Source: Clostridium sartagoforme AAU1
GTDB taxonomy: Bacteria; Bacillota; Clostridia; Clostridiales; Clostridiaceae
Assembly: GCF_000401215.1 (NCBI RefSeq)
Contig: NZ_ASRV01000016.1
Span: 1-33,126 of the forward strand
DNA: 33,126 nucleotides
Direction: 5' to 3'
Position 1 is the stretch's first letter. Every line of letters starts with the position of its first letter. Of the stretch, positions 1 through 10,049 are shown piece by piece. Under the pieces are notes generated by a model. It did no database searches, had not been told where the DNA came from, and was given only the letters and a program-made list of their open reading frames with translations. Made by a program: the position numbers and the translations under genes.

Positions 1-31
1 GTTTTTCATTCTACATTTTACATTCTTCATT

Positions 32-1530
<1,499 letters not shown>

Positions 1531-1586
1531 TCATTTTTAAAGTAATATGAAATATTTTATTCTTTTAAATTTCTATTTTTATGTAC

Positions 1587-1627
1587 AAAAAAAGACATAC
1601 TAATCTTCTAAGTGAAGTTAATATGCC
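1587..1627 (-). terminator. Riboswitch expression-platform terminator
   Basis: A hairpin of about 14 bp with one bulged base (arms roughly 1594-1608 and 1614-1627) is followed on the minus strand by seven T residues at 1587-1593. It lies between the guanine aptamer and guaB, where the family puts its regulatory terminator. A second AT hairpin (about 1630-1656) sits between aptamer and terminator and may take part in the switch. Confidence 0.8.
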
Positions 1628-1666
1628 TAAAAATCTATATAACAAATATAGATTTAGTATATCAAA

Positions 1667-1735
1667 ATCACTCATAGTCGGAAATTTAAGGTTTCCGGTA
1701 GATACTCTCTGCCATATTCAGAGGATATACGAGTA
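1667..1735 (-). promoter_or_regulatory. Purine riboswitch aptamer, guanine type
   Basis: On the minus strand the segment matches the purine riboswitch. A P1 helix (ACTCGTAT pairing with the TATGAGT side) encloses a P2 arm (CCTCTGAATATGGCAGAG), the J2/3 sequence TATCTACC, a P3 arm (GGAAACCTTAAATTTCC) and the closing segment GACTATGAG. The base at the ligand-specifying position, in CCGACTATG, is C, which pairs with guanine; adenine riboswitches have T there. With the terminator between it and guaB, guanine binding is expected to cause termination. Confidence 0.93.
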
Positions 1736-1766
1736 AACTTTCTGTTCTTTTTCTAAATTTATAGAT

Positions 1767-1795
1767 ATTATATATCTCTACTATGTTATTGTCAA
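1767..1795 (-). promoter_or_regulatory. Consensus sigma-A promoter of guaB
   Basis: On the minus strand TTGACA (1790-1795) and TATAAT (1767-1772) are separated by exactly 17 bases. Both hexamers match the consensus perfectly. The start would fall about 25 bases before the riboswitch aptamer. Confidence 0.88.
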
Positions 1796-1884
1796 CAAGT
1801 TTGCAATTTACATTTCAATTATTTTATTTGTTGGATATTATATTATCATATTCTTCTTAAAATATTAATTAAAATATAAATGTT

Positions 1885-1910
1885 AAAAAAGGATCACATC
1901 TAGCGACCCT
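1885..1910 (-). terminator. Intrinsic terminator ending the pilus cluster
   Basis: On the minus strand AGGGTCGC pairs with GTGATCCT (8 bp with two G-U pairs, 5-base loop), followed by a run of T residues (A's at 1885-1890 on the plus strand). It lies 26 bases after the stop of the VWA gene, which makes that gene the last of the pilus cluster. Confidence 0.72.
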
Positions 1911-1935
1911 CTTAAAACTTATTTATATATAACTT

Positions 1936-4640
1936 TTAGAATAAATCTGGTAAGCTTGGACTTCCATCTGTTGTATTCGGAGTAACTGTAATAACATCCT
2001 TTGAAATATTACTAAACTTAATTTCATTTTTTAATACTTGTGCACTTCCAAGTCCTTCTTTAACTCTTCCTTGATATACAACTAATATATCTGTATCTGA
2101 TAGTTGATTATTTTCTTTAACATTATTAATAGTAATTTTAAATTTATTACCTACATTACTTTCTATAGTCCTTGCTATTTCTATTAATGTATTATCGCCT
2201 GAAGAGTCCTTTAAAACCTTGTATACTTTAATGTTGTTAGTATTAACAGTATTAAAATTACTATCTATATTTAGGTCAAAAGTAATACTACTTCCCCCTA
2301 TAGTAAATTCAGCTCCAAAGGTTGCTGTTGATCCTTGAGCTATTTCAATAGCTTTATTATCATTCTCTTGAATGTTAACATCTTTATCTATAATTCCATT
2401 GTATAGTCCATGAATAAGATTTTTCACTTCTTCTTTTACTGTAAATGTTGGCGTTAACACATTTACACTTACATTATTGTTAATTATGCTTTTATATATC
2501 ATTTTATTATCTGATGTTGTTCCAAAATTATAGATTCCTGGCTTAAGATTATTAGCTTTTAATTTAATTTCTATTGTCTTCTCAGCTGCACTATAATTAT
2601 TATTTTCATTTAAACTATATACTATAGTTGGAACTTCTATTATTCCTATATTTTCTTTACCACTCTCTTTAGATCTAACAATTCCAGAGACAGGTTCAAA
2701 GTTATTCCCTATATTTAGATTTATAGTTGGTTTAAATTCATAAGGCTTGGCTGCTGAATAAGATACTAACTTATCTCTCACTAAATCCATCATATTATTA
2801 TTTACTCCATTTTGAGTTGTATTATTGTAAAATATAGTAGTATCATCTTCTCCTAAATCAGTATGAATTTTATATAAATTGCTGTCTTTATTCTGATCTT
2901 CTAAATTTAAAGTAACTATATTATAATTAGCTGATTTAATATTATTAATAAGTTGTTCATACTCACTTTTATTATTATTCTTATGATAATTTACATCTTT
3001 ATTAGATATTATTATTAAATTTTTACTTGCATCAGCTCTTGAATTTTTACTTAACTCAGTGTGAGCTTTCTCTAAGCCTTCATATATCGCCTTAGAATTA
3101 GATGCAGTATAATTTCCATTTTCTAGAACACTTATTTTAGATTGAATTGCCCCGTGATAATCTGTTGCATTAAGAAAATCTTTCAAAGAAAAAATAGTGC
3201 TTTCTCCCTTATTATTAAATAAAATTAATGAATATCTTACTTTATCATTATTCGGGAATTTACTAATTAGTTTATTCCATATTGCATTTTTTATATCTGT
3301 AAAAGTATTAGAATCTTTAAATCCATATTCTGAAACAATTACTATATCCATTTTTCCACTATTCTCTGAATTATTGTATACAAAATCCTCTGGAATTATT
3401 TTATACGTAAGAGTTATTTCTTCATCTTTTTTAATCTCTTGTATATATTCACCAAGCTTGGCTGTAATAATAGGTAATTCATTTGATATTATATCTACCT
3501 TTACATCTACATTTGAGTTTACAGTCAGCTTTTCATTTTCAAATAGAAAATTAATATCTATACTATCCAATATAGATTGCGAGGTCCCAACTTGGGTTCC
3601 CTTTACTATAAAACTAAAACTTACAGGTTCTGCATGATATCTAACTTTTCCTGTTATTTTATCTTCAGATGTCTTATTATAAATTATATTTCCAACTTTA
3701 ACTTCATTTCCCCTATATTGAGATTAAATGATTGATTAAGATCTATATTTAAAGAAACTTCTTTAAGTTCATAACTATTCTTTATATCATCAGCTATTTC
3801 ATTAAATATTTCTGTTATTGATCCATCACTTTTTGAAAAAAATCCATTTTTCTCATTTATATCAGTATTCTCTGATATATTTCTCATAGATTGATGTATT
3901 TGTTTTAGATATTTTGTTCCATTATTATCTAACCCATATCCAATTGAATAAGCATTATATTGTTTAGCAGCTATATGATCCTTTGCAAAATTCTTTGTGT
4001 AATTCATTGTAGTACTATTAGTTGAACTACCGCTTCCATATCTAGTTGGGGTACTATCATCCAATTTATCATACTTAGAATAATATGTTGGATTTCCATC
4101 AGTCATTAAAACTATAGTCTTATTAACACTTTCACTATCATTATTTAATAAGTATGCAGCTTTCCTTAATCCTTCTCTTGTATTTGTACCACCATTAGCA
4201 CTTAATTTATTTATGGTAGTAATTAGAGATGAATCATTGGCAGCTATTAAATTTGATACTATAGTAGCATCTGATGCATATTTTATTATACCTATTTTTA
4301 AGTTAGGAACATCTTTCATTTTCTCAACAAAAGATTTTGCTGCCTCTTTTAAATTCTTAATTTTATTTCCACTCATACTTCCAGAAGTATCTAATACTAA
4401 AACTATCTCTTTTGCTTGTGCTATTGTTTCAAAATCTTCAGGTACTAGTTTTCCTGATACTAATATATCTTCCCCAACCTTTACAGGATTTGGTGTAGCC
4501 TTTAAATCAGTAATTGTAAAACTAGGTTTTGAAGCTATATTATTTGCTTTTGCATTTAAACTTTTAAGGGATATTAAAGATACTATAACAAATAAGAGTG
4601 TTATAATACTTATTATCTTAACCTTCCTTTTTCTAATCAT
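1936..4640 (-). pseudogene. Secreted von Willebrand factor A protein, frameshifted
   Basis: This is one gene read in two frames. The first part (4640 to the stop at 3684) has a Sec-type signal peptide ending near Ala-Lys-Ala, a beta-sandwich stretch, and a VWA domain with an intact MIDAS: DTSGSM at about residue 88, a later Thr in GGTNTREG, and TDG near residue 181. At a G4 tract (plus strand 3710-3713) the frame changes. One extra G would give Asn-Ile-Gly-Gly-Asn-Glu-Val and continue without a stop to 1936, about 901 residues in all. The second part holds another VWA-like domain with a degraded MIDAS, then beta-rich domains. There is no LPXTG, membrane anchor or prepilin motif. The ORF beginning at 3570 uses an internal TTG and is not a separate gene. 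As last gene of the pilus cluster it may be a tip adhesin. A true inactivation, a phase-variable tract or a sequencing error are all possible. Confidence 0.82.
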
Positions 4641-4654
4641 TTTATCCCCTCACC

Positions 4655-5251
4655 TTAACTCTTATTTCTAAACTTAACTATTACACTTAAAGGAATAGTA
4701 ACATCTGAATATCCTTTTTCCTTATTTAAAACTAAAGAAATTTCTAGGCCTGTAGTTTCATTAAAATTACCATTGGGATTCATTCTATAATCTAATGGCC
4801 TAACCTTAAATTCTGTAACATTTTTTGATAAATCCCTTGGAAGTCTTAAAGTTGTATCTGAAATTACTGTGCCAAACTCATTTACCTTATTTAAGGTTAA
4901 TGTTTTATTTTCACCATTATATACAAATGAAAAATATTCTACTCCTATTTTAAATGTTACTTCAGTTACATCTAACTTCCCATCTTCAGGTAAACCTTCA
5001 TAATTATATTTATTAGAATCTGTTATTTGGATATTATTTATTTCACTTATACCTTCAGCTTGTGTACCATATAGTAATAACTCTTGTTGAATTCCTTCTG
5101 CTTCTAATTGAAGGTCAGAATTAATTTCTATTCTAGACAAGGTTTTACTATTGCTTAAGAAGAAGGTGTAGATTACCCCAAGAACTATAACTGTTAAGCT
5201 TAATGTAATTATAAGTTCTAATAAGGTAAAACCCTTTCTCTTATTTTTCAT
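4655..5251 (-). CDS. Minor prepilin, PilW/GspJ-like
   Basis: A type IV prepilin of 198 residues. The short basic leader ends in KRKG, followed by FTLLELIITLSL with the conserved Glu at +5 and a long hydrophobic helix, so PilD should cut after Gly. The soluble part (residues about 40-198) is beta-rich and resembles PilW/GspJ-type minor pilins in position and size; I give no firm family name. The start chosen is the ATG at 5251, preceded by AGAGGTGG. The longer frame to 5311 would add an unlikely 20-residue extension overlapping the previous gene. It sits between the PilX-like and VWA genes, 14 bases before the latter, and is probably co-transcribed with them. It is likely part of the pilus-initiating tip complex. 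Confidence 0.82.
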   Translation of the reverse strand: MKNKRKGFTLLELIITLSLTVIVLGVIYTFFLSNSKTLSRIEINSDLQLEAEGIQQELLLYGTQAEGISEINNIQITDSNKYNYEGLPEDGKLDVTEVTFKIGVEYFSFVYNGENKTLTLNKVNEFGTVISDTTLRLPRDLSKNVTEFKVRPLDYRMNPNGNFNETTGLEISLVLNKEKGYSDVTIPLSVIVKFRNKS

Positions 5252-5264
5252 AATTCCACCTCTT

Positions 5265-7307
5265 CTATTTAAGAATTTTCCACAATGATTTTTTAAGGAA
5301 CTTATCAACACTATATATCTCTGAAGCTGAAGTAACTTTTATTTCTTCTCTATTAGCTTTTGATTTTACAAATACATCCTTTAATAACTCATTATTTAAA
5401 GCTAAAATACTTCTTACAACCTGTGGATCATAAGTTATAGTTTTATTTCCTTCACCTTTTAAAATTATATCTCCTGTGGTAATTATATTTCCCATGAAAT
5501 TAAACTCACCATCTATAGTTATATCTCCATTAGTTATAATTAGACCCTTCTTTATAATTTGTCCATTATATTTGTTCTCCTTTATTTCAATACTGGAATT
5601 ATTTGTTAATATAACCGCTCCATTTTCATTTATTATATTAGTATCTTTAATTTTATCAAAGGCAATTTGATTTCTAACAGTTCTCTCTACTTCTTGTCCA
5701 TCATATAAATTTTCATATCCTGTATCATCACCCATTGCAAATACATTTCTTGCAAATTCATTTCTTGTATTAATTATTTCTTTTTTATCATCAACACTAA
5801 AAATAGTAGCTCCTTGTACCTTATTATTCTTAATGGTTGCACCTGCAGATTTAACCTCTCCTTTAAGCTGCACCCCACCATCATTAAATGAATATTTACC
5901 TTCTGTTTTTGAATCATTATAATATTCTGCAAAATATTCAGCCTTCTTACTAGCATTACTTTCTCCATCTTTACTTTCTAACAATTGTAATGGCGAATAG
6001 TATCTTAAAGTAACATTAGTTTTTCCATCCAAAATATCATCAACGTCAGTATAAGCTAAATAATTTCCCTTTACAGCTACTGATTCTCCTGTTTGATATT
6101 TCTTACCATCATCACCTATTGTATTTAAATAAGCAACTCCCATAATATAAGAAAGTCCTTCTACTTTTAGCGTAGAATTACTATTTAGGCTATTTACAAT
6201 AATACTACTGGAATTTAAAGCTTGTTTAGCTGTTTCTATTTCTGTTGTCTTTTCATTAATTCCATAAAAATTATTTTTGATTAATACATTGCTATTTTGT
6301 GCATTTAAAGCTAAATCATTATTTACAATAACATTATTTTCAAAGGTTACATTATTTGATTTTGAAGCATCTGAATTTATAGATTTTCCTACATAAATAT
6401 TTTTAGCAAATACATCTCCAGTTATTGTGCTTTGTGCATTATTATTTAAATGATAGGTATTTGCTGTGTATATATCTCCATTAATATTAAAGCTTGTATT
6501 ATCTAATTTTATGCCCCCTATATATTTATCAAAAGCATACTCTGGGTTTTCCCCTAAATTATTATTTCCCTGTATCCATATGTCTCCACTAATATTTGTA
6601 TTTCCACCTGTAACATTCATATTTCCGTCTGCCGTTATGGCTTTACCATCAAAAACTGGAGATATATTTATTGAAGTTATTTCTGAATTGTACTCTGGAG
6701 CAGATACTATATATTCAGTAGAAATAACTTTTTCATTTTTTAATTGTCCTTCAATATTTTGGAAGGTTGATTTTACTCCTAGTATTATATTATTACTATC
6801 CCTATCATAATCAGATTTTAGTATTTCAATATTAAAACTTTTTATATTTTCTAATTTTGCTAAGTTAATTGTATCATTATCCTGAATTGATCCTATAACT
6901 GCTTTAGATAATATTAAGTATTCTAAAATCTTATCTACTGTTTTAACTGTTCCATCTAAATCTTTAATATTCTGTGGTGCTGATAAATATTTATAAAACC
7001 TTTCTTTAAAAACTTTATTTAAGTTTTCCTTGCTTCTATCTTTATCTTCTAATTTAGTAAATTCCTTTTTAACTTCTTTATCTGCGTATTTTATGGCTTC
7101 TTGTGAGGTTTTAATTATTATATTTTCAACTACGTCTAATCCTGAATCTGCCTCATAAAGATTTTGAAGCTTTTTACTTTGATTAATTCTCATTTTATAA
7201 TCATTTGCTGTAACTGCTAATATTGTTGTTCCTGTTGTAAAGATAATTGCCATTACTACAATTACAATTACAAAGGTGGAACCCTTTTTCTTTCTCCTTG
7301 CCTTCAC
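5265..7307 (-). CDS. Very large PilX/GspK-like minor prepilin
   Basis: A 680-residue prepilin-like protein. Its leader RRKKKG is followed by STFVIVIVVMAIIF, so PilD could cut after Gly. The mature chain has Ile rather than Glu at position 5, as in GspK/PilX tip pseudopilins. Residues 45-200 are helical and charged. Residues about 215-450 and 560-640 show short repeated beta strands rich in Asn, Gly and Ile (such as INGDIYTANTYHL and ITGDVFAKNIYVG), as in bactofilin or beta-helix folds. The usual PilX is about 150-200 residues, so this one carries a large extra ectodomain. The start is GTG at 7307 with a GGGGTG site before it. It lies 20 bases after pilV and 13 bases before the pilW-like gene. 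Confidence 0.8.
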   Translation of the reverse strand: MKARRKKKGSTFVIVIVVMAIIFTTGTTILAVTANDYKMRINQSKKLQNLYEADSGLDVVENIIIKTSQEAIKYADKEVKKEFTKLEDKDRSKENLNKVFKERFYKYLSAPQNIKDLDGTVKTVDKILEYLILSKAVIGSIQDNDTINLAKLENIKSFNIEILKSDYDRDSNNIILGVKSTFQNIEGQLKNEKVISTEYIVSAPEYNSEITSINISPVFDGKAITADGNMNVTGGNTNISGDIWIQGNNNLGENPEYAFDKYIGGIKLDNTSFNINGDIYTANTYHLNNNAQSTITGDVFAKNIYVGKSINSDASKSNNVTFENNVIVNNDLALNAQNSNVLIKNNFYGINEKTTEIETAKQALNSSSIIVNSLNSNSTLKVEGLSYIMGVAYLNTIGDDGKKYQTGESVAVKGNYLAYTDVDDILDGKTNVTLRYYSPLQLLESKDGESNASKKAEYFAEYYNDSKTEGKYSFNDGGVQLKGEVKSAGATIKNNKVQGATIFSVDDKKEIINTRNEFARNVFAMGDDTGYENLYDGQEVERTVRNQIAFDKIKDTNIINENGAVILTNNSSIEIKENKYNGQIIKKGLIITNGDITIDGEFNFMGNIITTGDIILKGEGNKTITYDPQVVRSILALNNELLKDVFVKSKANREEIKVTSASEIYSVDKFLKKSLWKILK

Positions 7308-7327
7308 CTATTATCACCCCTATAAGC

Positions 7328-8227
7328 CTATTTTATATTCACATTATTACTTGAAGAACCTTGAAATAAAGTATTATTTTTAGAATCCTTGACTGTAACC
7401 TTATAGTTATACATATCTGCTATTGGATTTTCTTGTACTTCATCCTCTTCATATAAAATTACATCACCTTTACTAGATAATAATTTTAGCTTACCTATAG
7501 AATTTTTTCCTTTAATTAAACGTATTTCCACTGATTCATCTAAGTTATTTTTCACTTCTATATTAGTAGTTTTTTCATAATTACTATTTAGATTTAAAAC
7601 AATCTTATTTTTTACTGGAGCTAACTTTATTGCACTAATTATTGGGGTTTTATCATCCTTATTAAATACACTTAGTTCTAAATTACTAGAGTTTTTCTTT
7701 AATTCAATTGTTAAATCTCTAGTAACTGGAATTCCATTTAAATTTGGTTCTAATAATATACTATCTATAGTACCAACATTAAAAAACTTAAGACTAAAAT
7801 CTGAGTCACTATTTTTGTCTAGATTATTAGTATTACTATATTGAAAGCTAATATCTTTTTCTAATTCAACATCAACTCTGTAGCTATCCTCATTTTTTCC
7901 TGCAGATTCAGAAGTTCCACCATATATAGTTCTATTAAAACTACCTAAAAATTTCCCTTCTGAATTTTGTGTTATTTTATCTCCATCTAAAAGTTCAAAA
8001 TCCTTATGGCTTTCATCAAGCTTAATTTCATCATATGCCTTTAATTCTTCTAAAACCTTTTGTCCTATGTAGCTTGCTTTTTGCATATCTTCAGCATCTA
8101 TATTATTTTTTAAACTAGACATTACTAGAGAAGATAAAGGAATTATTAGTATAGCTAAAAGGGTAACACTAATTATTACCTCAATTAATGTCATCCCTTT
8201 TTTTGCTTTAAGTTTATTATTTTTCAT
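7328..8227 (-). CDS. Minor prepilin, PilV/GspI-like
   Basis: A prepilin of 299 residues. The leader ends in KAKKG, followed by MTLIEVIISVTLLAILIIPL with Glu at +5, a canonical class III signal for PilD. The remainder is beta-rich and longer than most PilV/GspI proteins; the region after about residue 140 has no family I recognise. I prefer the ATG at 8227, which has AAGTAGGTG six bases upstream, over the in-frame GTG at 8236. The ribosome binding site overlaps the stop of pilO, which points to one transcript. With the following PilX-like and PilW-like proteins it makes the three-part minor pilin set that primes pilus assembly in other systems. Confidence 0.83.
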   Translation of the reverse strand: MKNNKLKAKKGMTLIEVIISVTLLAILIIPLSSLVMSSLKNNIDAEDMQKASYIGQKVLEELKAYDEIKLDESHKDFELLDGDKITQNSEGKFLGSFNRTIYGGTSESAGKNEDSYRVDVELEKDISFQYSNTNNLDKNSDSDFSLKFFNVGTIDSILLEPNLNGIPVTRDLTIELKKNSSNLELSVFNKDDKTPIISAIKLAPVKNKIVLNLNSNYEKTTNIEVKNNLDESVEIRLIKGKNSIGKLKLLSSKGDVILYEEDEVQENPIADMYNYKVTVKDSKNNTLFQGSSSNNVNIK

Positions 8228-8236
8228 TATTGACAC

Positions 8237-9487
8237 CTACTTTTTAGTTACATTTACAGTATAACCTTCACTTGTTACTGTAACTCTAGGATTTGAAGTA
8301 TCATCATCTTTAACTATTATCTCAACATTTTTCTCTGTATTATTTATTACCTTTAACTTTATACCTGAATTATCAGAAGTTCCTGATCTTTTTTCGCTTA
8401 ATATTTCGAAAACTATGTCTTTTGATTTTGAAGTAAATTCCTTCCCTTGTGATGAACTATCTTTAGGATAATATGATGATGATGTTTTATATTTATAATA
8501 TATTTTTCCATCTATCTCATCAAAGGCTATTTCTACTTCTTCTATTTTATCCTTGTCTGAATAAATATAACTTTCTCTTGAGTCATCCTTAGCTTTCCCT
8601 ATTGTTACTGTAGGCAATTCTGATGTAGATGATCTAATCATCATTACAAAGTCATTAACATCTTTTTCATTGCTTTGCTCTTCTATTGTGGATGCATAAG
8701 CTCCACTTGCTACTCCATTACTAAATAGAACTTCCTTTCCATATACATTATTTAATGTCCATATTAAATATTCCATATCTTCATCAGATAATTTAGGAAC
8801 TGCATGGAATTCTAAGTTCATAACTCCAGATAACTCTTCTTGAGATTTTGATGATATTGATATATTAGTGATTACTACTTTTCTCTCATAATTTTGTACT
8901 GAAGCAATAAAACTTTTTAATGCTTCATAATTTCCAGAGAAATTTATTGCAACTTTAAGCTGTTCTGATGTTGCATTATTTTCTGAAGTACCACTTTGAG
9001 ATTGTTGTTCCCCACCATTTGCGGTTGTTTCATTATTACTATTTGAATTATCAGAAGTACTAGCTCCTCCATTATATTCATCTACTAAAGCCTTTAATGA
9101 GCTTTCTGTTTTTTGTATTTCTGGTGATACCATTTTTTCTACTAATGCTACTTCTATAGGGCTAAAAGCAATATTCCCTTTAAGTCCACTATCAGTTAAT
9201 AGCTTGTCTATTTCTATTATAATCTTTTCTTGCATTATAGTTGGATATAACCTTTTAGATTTATCTAATACAGTTGCTTTTAATATCTTTAAGTTTTCTT
9301 CCTTAGAATCTAAATTAGCTATAGCAGCCATTACTTCATTATATCTTTGCTCAACTTGATTTTTTTCTGCTTTTTTATTATTTAACTTTTCAACTTGCTT
9401 AACATAAATAAATTGATAATAAACAAAACATATTAATACAGCTAACAGAATTCCTATTAAATACTTTTCTCTCTTACTCACATTCAT
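8237..9487 (-). CDS. pilO: Pilus alignment complex protein PilO-like
   Basis: A bitopic membrane protein: a short basic N terminus, one transmembrane helix at about residues 9-27 (YLIGILLAVLICFVYYQFIYV), a coiled coil at about 30-70, then ferredoxin-like PilO modules. A Ser/Asn/Gly/Gln-rich linker at about residues 140-170 splits the ectodomain, and the protein is about twice the usual PilO size of about 200 residues. The ATG at 9487 follows the pilN stop directly (TAA-T-ATG), suggesting translational coupling. An in-frame ATG at 9499 has no properly spaced ribosome binding site. By family knowledge PilM, PilN and PilO form a ring linking the inner platform to the cell wall. Gene order and topology support the call more than sequence detail. 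Confidence 0.82.
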   Translation of the reverse strand: MNVSKREKYLIGILLAVLICFVYYQFIYVKQVEKLNNKKAEKNQVEQRYNEVMAAIANLDSKEENLKILKATVLDKSKRLYPTIMQEKIIIEIDKLLTDSGLKGNIAFSPIEVALVEKMVSPEIQKTESSLKALVDEYNGGASTSDNSNSNNETTANGGEQQSQSGTSENNATSEQLKVAINFSGNYEALKSFIASVQNYERKVVITNISISSKSQEELSGVMNLEFHAVPKLSDEDMEYLIWTLNNVYGKEVLFSNGVASGAYASTIEEQSNEKDVNDFVMMIRSSTSELPTVTIGKAKDDSRESYIYSDKDKIEEVEIAFDEIDGKIYYKYKTSSSYYPKDSSSQGKEFTSKSKDIVFEILSEKRSGTSDNSGIKLKVINNTEKNVEIIVKDDDTSNPRVTVTSEGYTVNVTKK

Positions 9488-9488
9488 A

Positions 9489-10037
9489 TTATTCAACATC
9501 CTTTAATACACATTTTATATCAAAGGTATATTGCTCATCCCCTGATATTCCACCAATATATACATCTTGTATAATATTTAATTTCTTTAAGTTATGCTCT
9601 ATTTCTCCTATTGCAACTCTACTTGTTGAAACAGCTTGAATAGAAATTTCTGTATTTGTTATGTTTATGCTATTAAAAGTTACTTCTGTTGGCAAGCTTG
9701 AGCTTAATTTATCTAATAAATCTGTTGTTACTACTTCCCTTGTATTTAAAGCACCAACTATTTTACTAAGCTCTGTATCATATTTTGTTAATATATCATC
9801 CTTTTTGCTTATATCATCCCATTTAGCAATTTTTTCTTTTATATCTTCTTGCTCTAGCTTTTCATTATAATTTTTTATCTTATTATTAAGTAATAGTATA
9901 TTTGTACTATTCCAAGCTAATGTACCAACTATAACTACAGATAAAAATCCTGCCATGGAGTAAACATAAATATTTTTATTTTTTTGTTCTTTTTTCTGAC
10001 CTTGATAAGGTGAGAAAAAGTTCATATCTCTTATCAT
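9489..10037 (-). CDS. pilN: Pilus alignment complex protein PilN
   Basis: A 182-residue bitopic protein with a cytoplasmic N terminus carrying RDMNFFSPY, comparable to the PilN segment that docks onto PilM. One transmembrane helix follows at about residues 27-50 (YSMAGFLSVVIVGTLAW), then a coiled coil, then a beta-alpha-beta fold. Length matches PilN of other species. The ATG at 10037 follows GGAGGAG, which overlaps the pilM stop codon. It lies between pilM and pilO, the standard order. Confidence 0.88.
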   Translation of the reverse strand: MIRDMNFFSPYQGQKKEQKNKNIYVYSMAGFLSVVIVGTLAWNSTNILLLNNKIKNYNEKLEQEDIKEKIAKWDDISKKDDILTKYDTELSKIVGALNTREVVTTDLLDKLSSSLPTEVTFNSINITNTEISIQAVSTSRVAIGEIEHNLKKLNIIQDVYIGGISGDEQYTFDIKCVLKDVE

Positions 10038-10049
10038 AAATGTCTCCTC

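Noticed and set aside
1936-3570. Stand-alone protein starting at a TTG (Leu-Asp-Ser-Ile-Asp)
   Set aside because: The frame is open upstream to 3713 and joins the VWA gene by one base; no ribosome binding site stands before the TTG.
3197-3637. Plus-strand ORF opposite the VWA gene
   Set aside because: No ribosome binding site or recognisable domain; hydrophobic composition is the usual shadow of an AT-rich gene on the other strand.
3704-3720. Programmed -1 ribosomal frameshift in the VWA gene
   Set aside because: The in-frame codons ATA-GGG-GAA would have to re-pair with AGG or GGA, a poor fit, and no slippery heptamer in the right phase is present.
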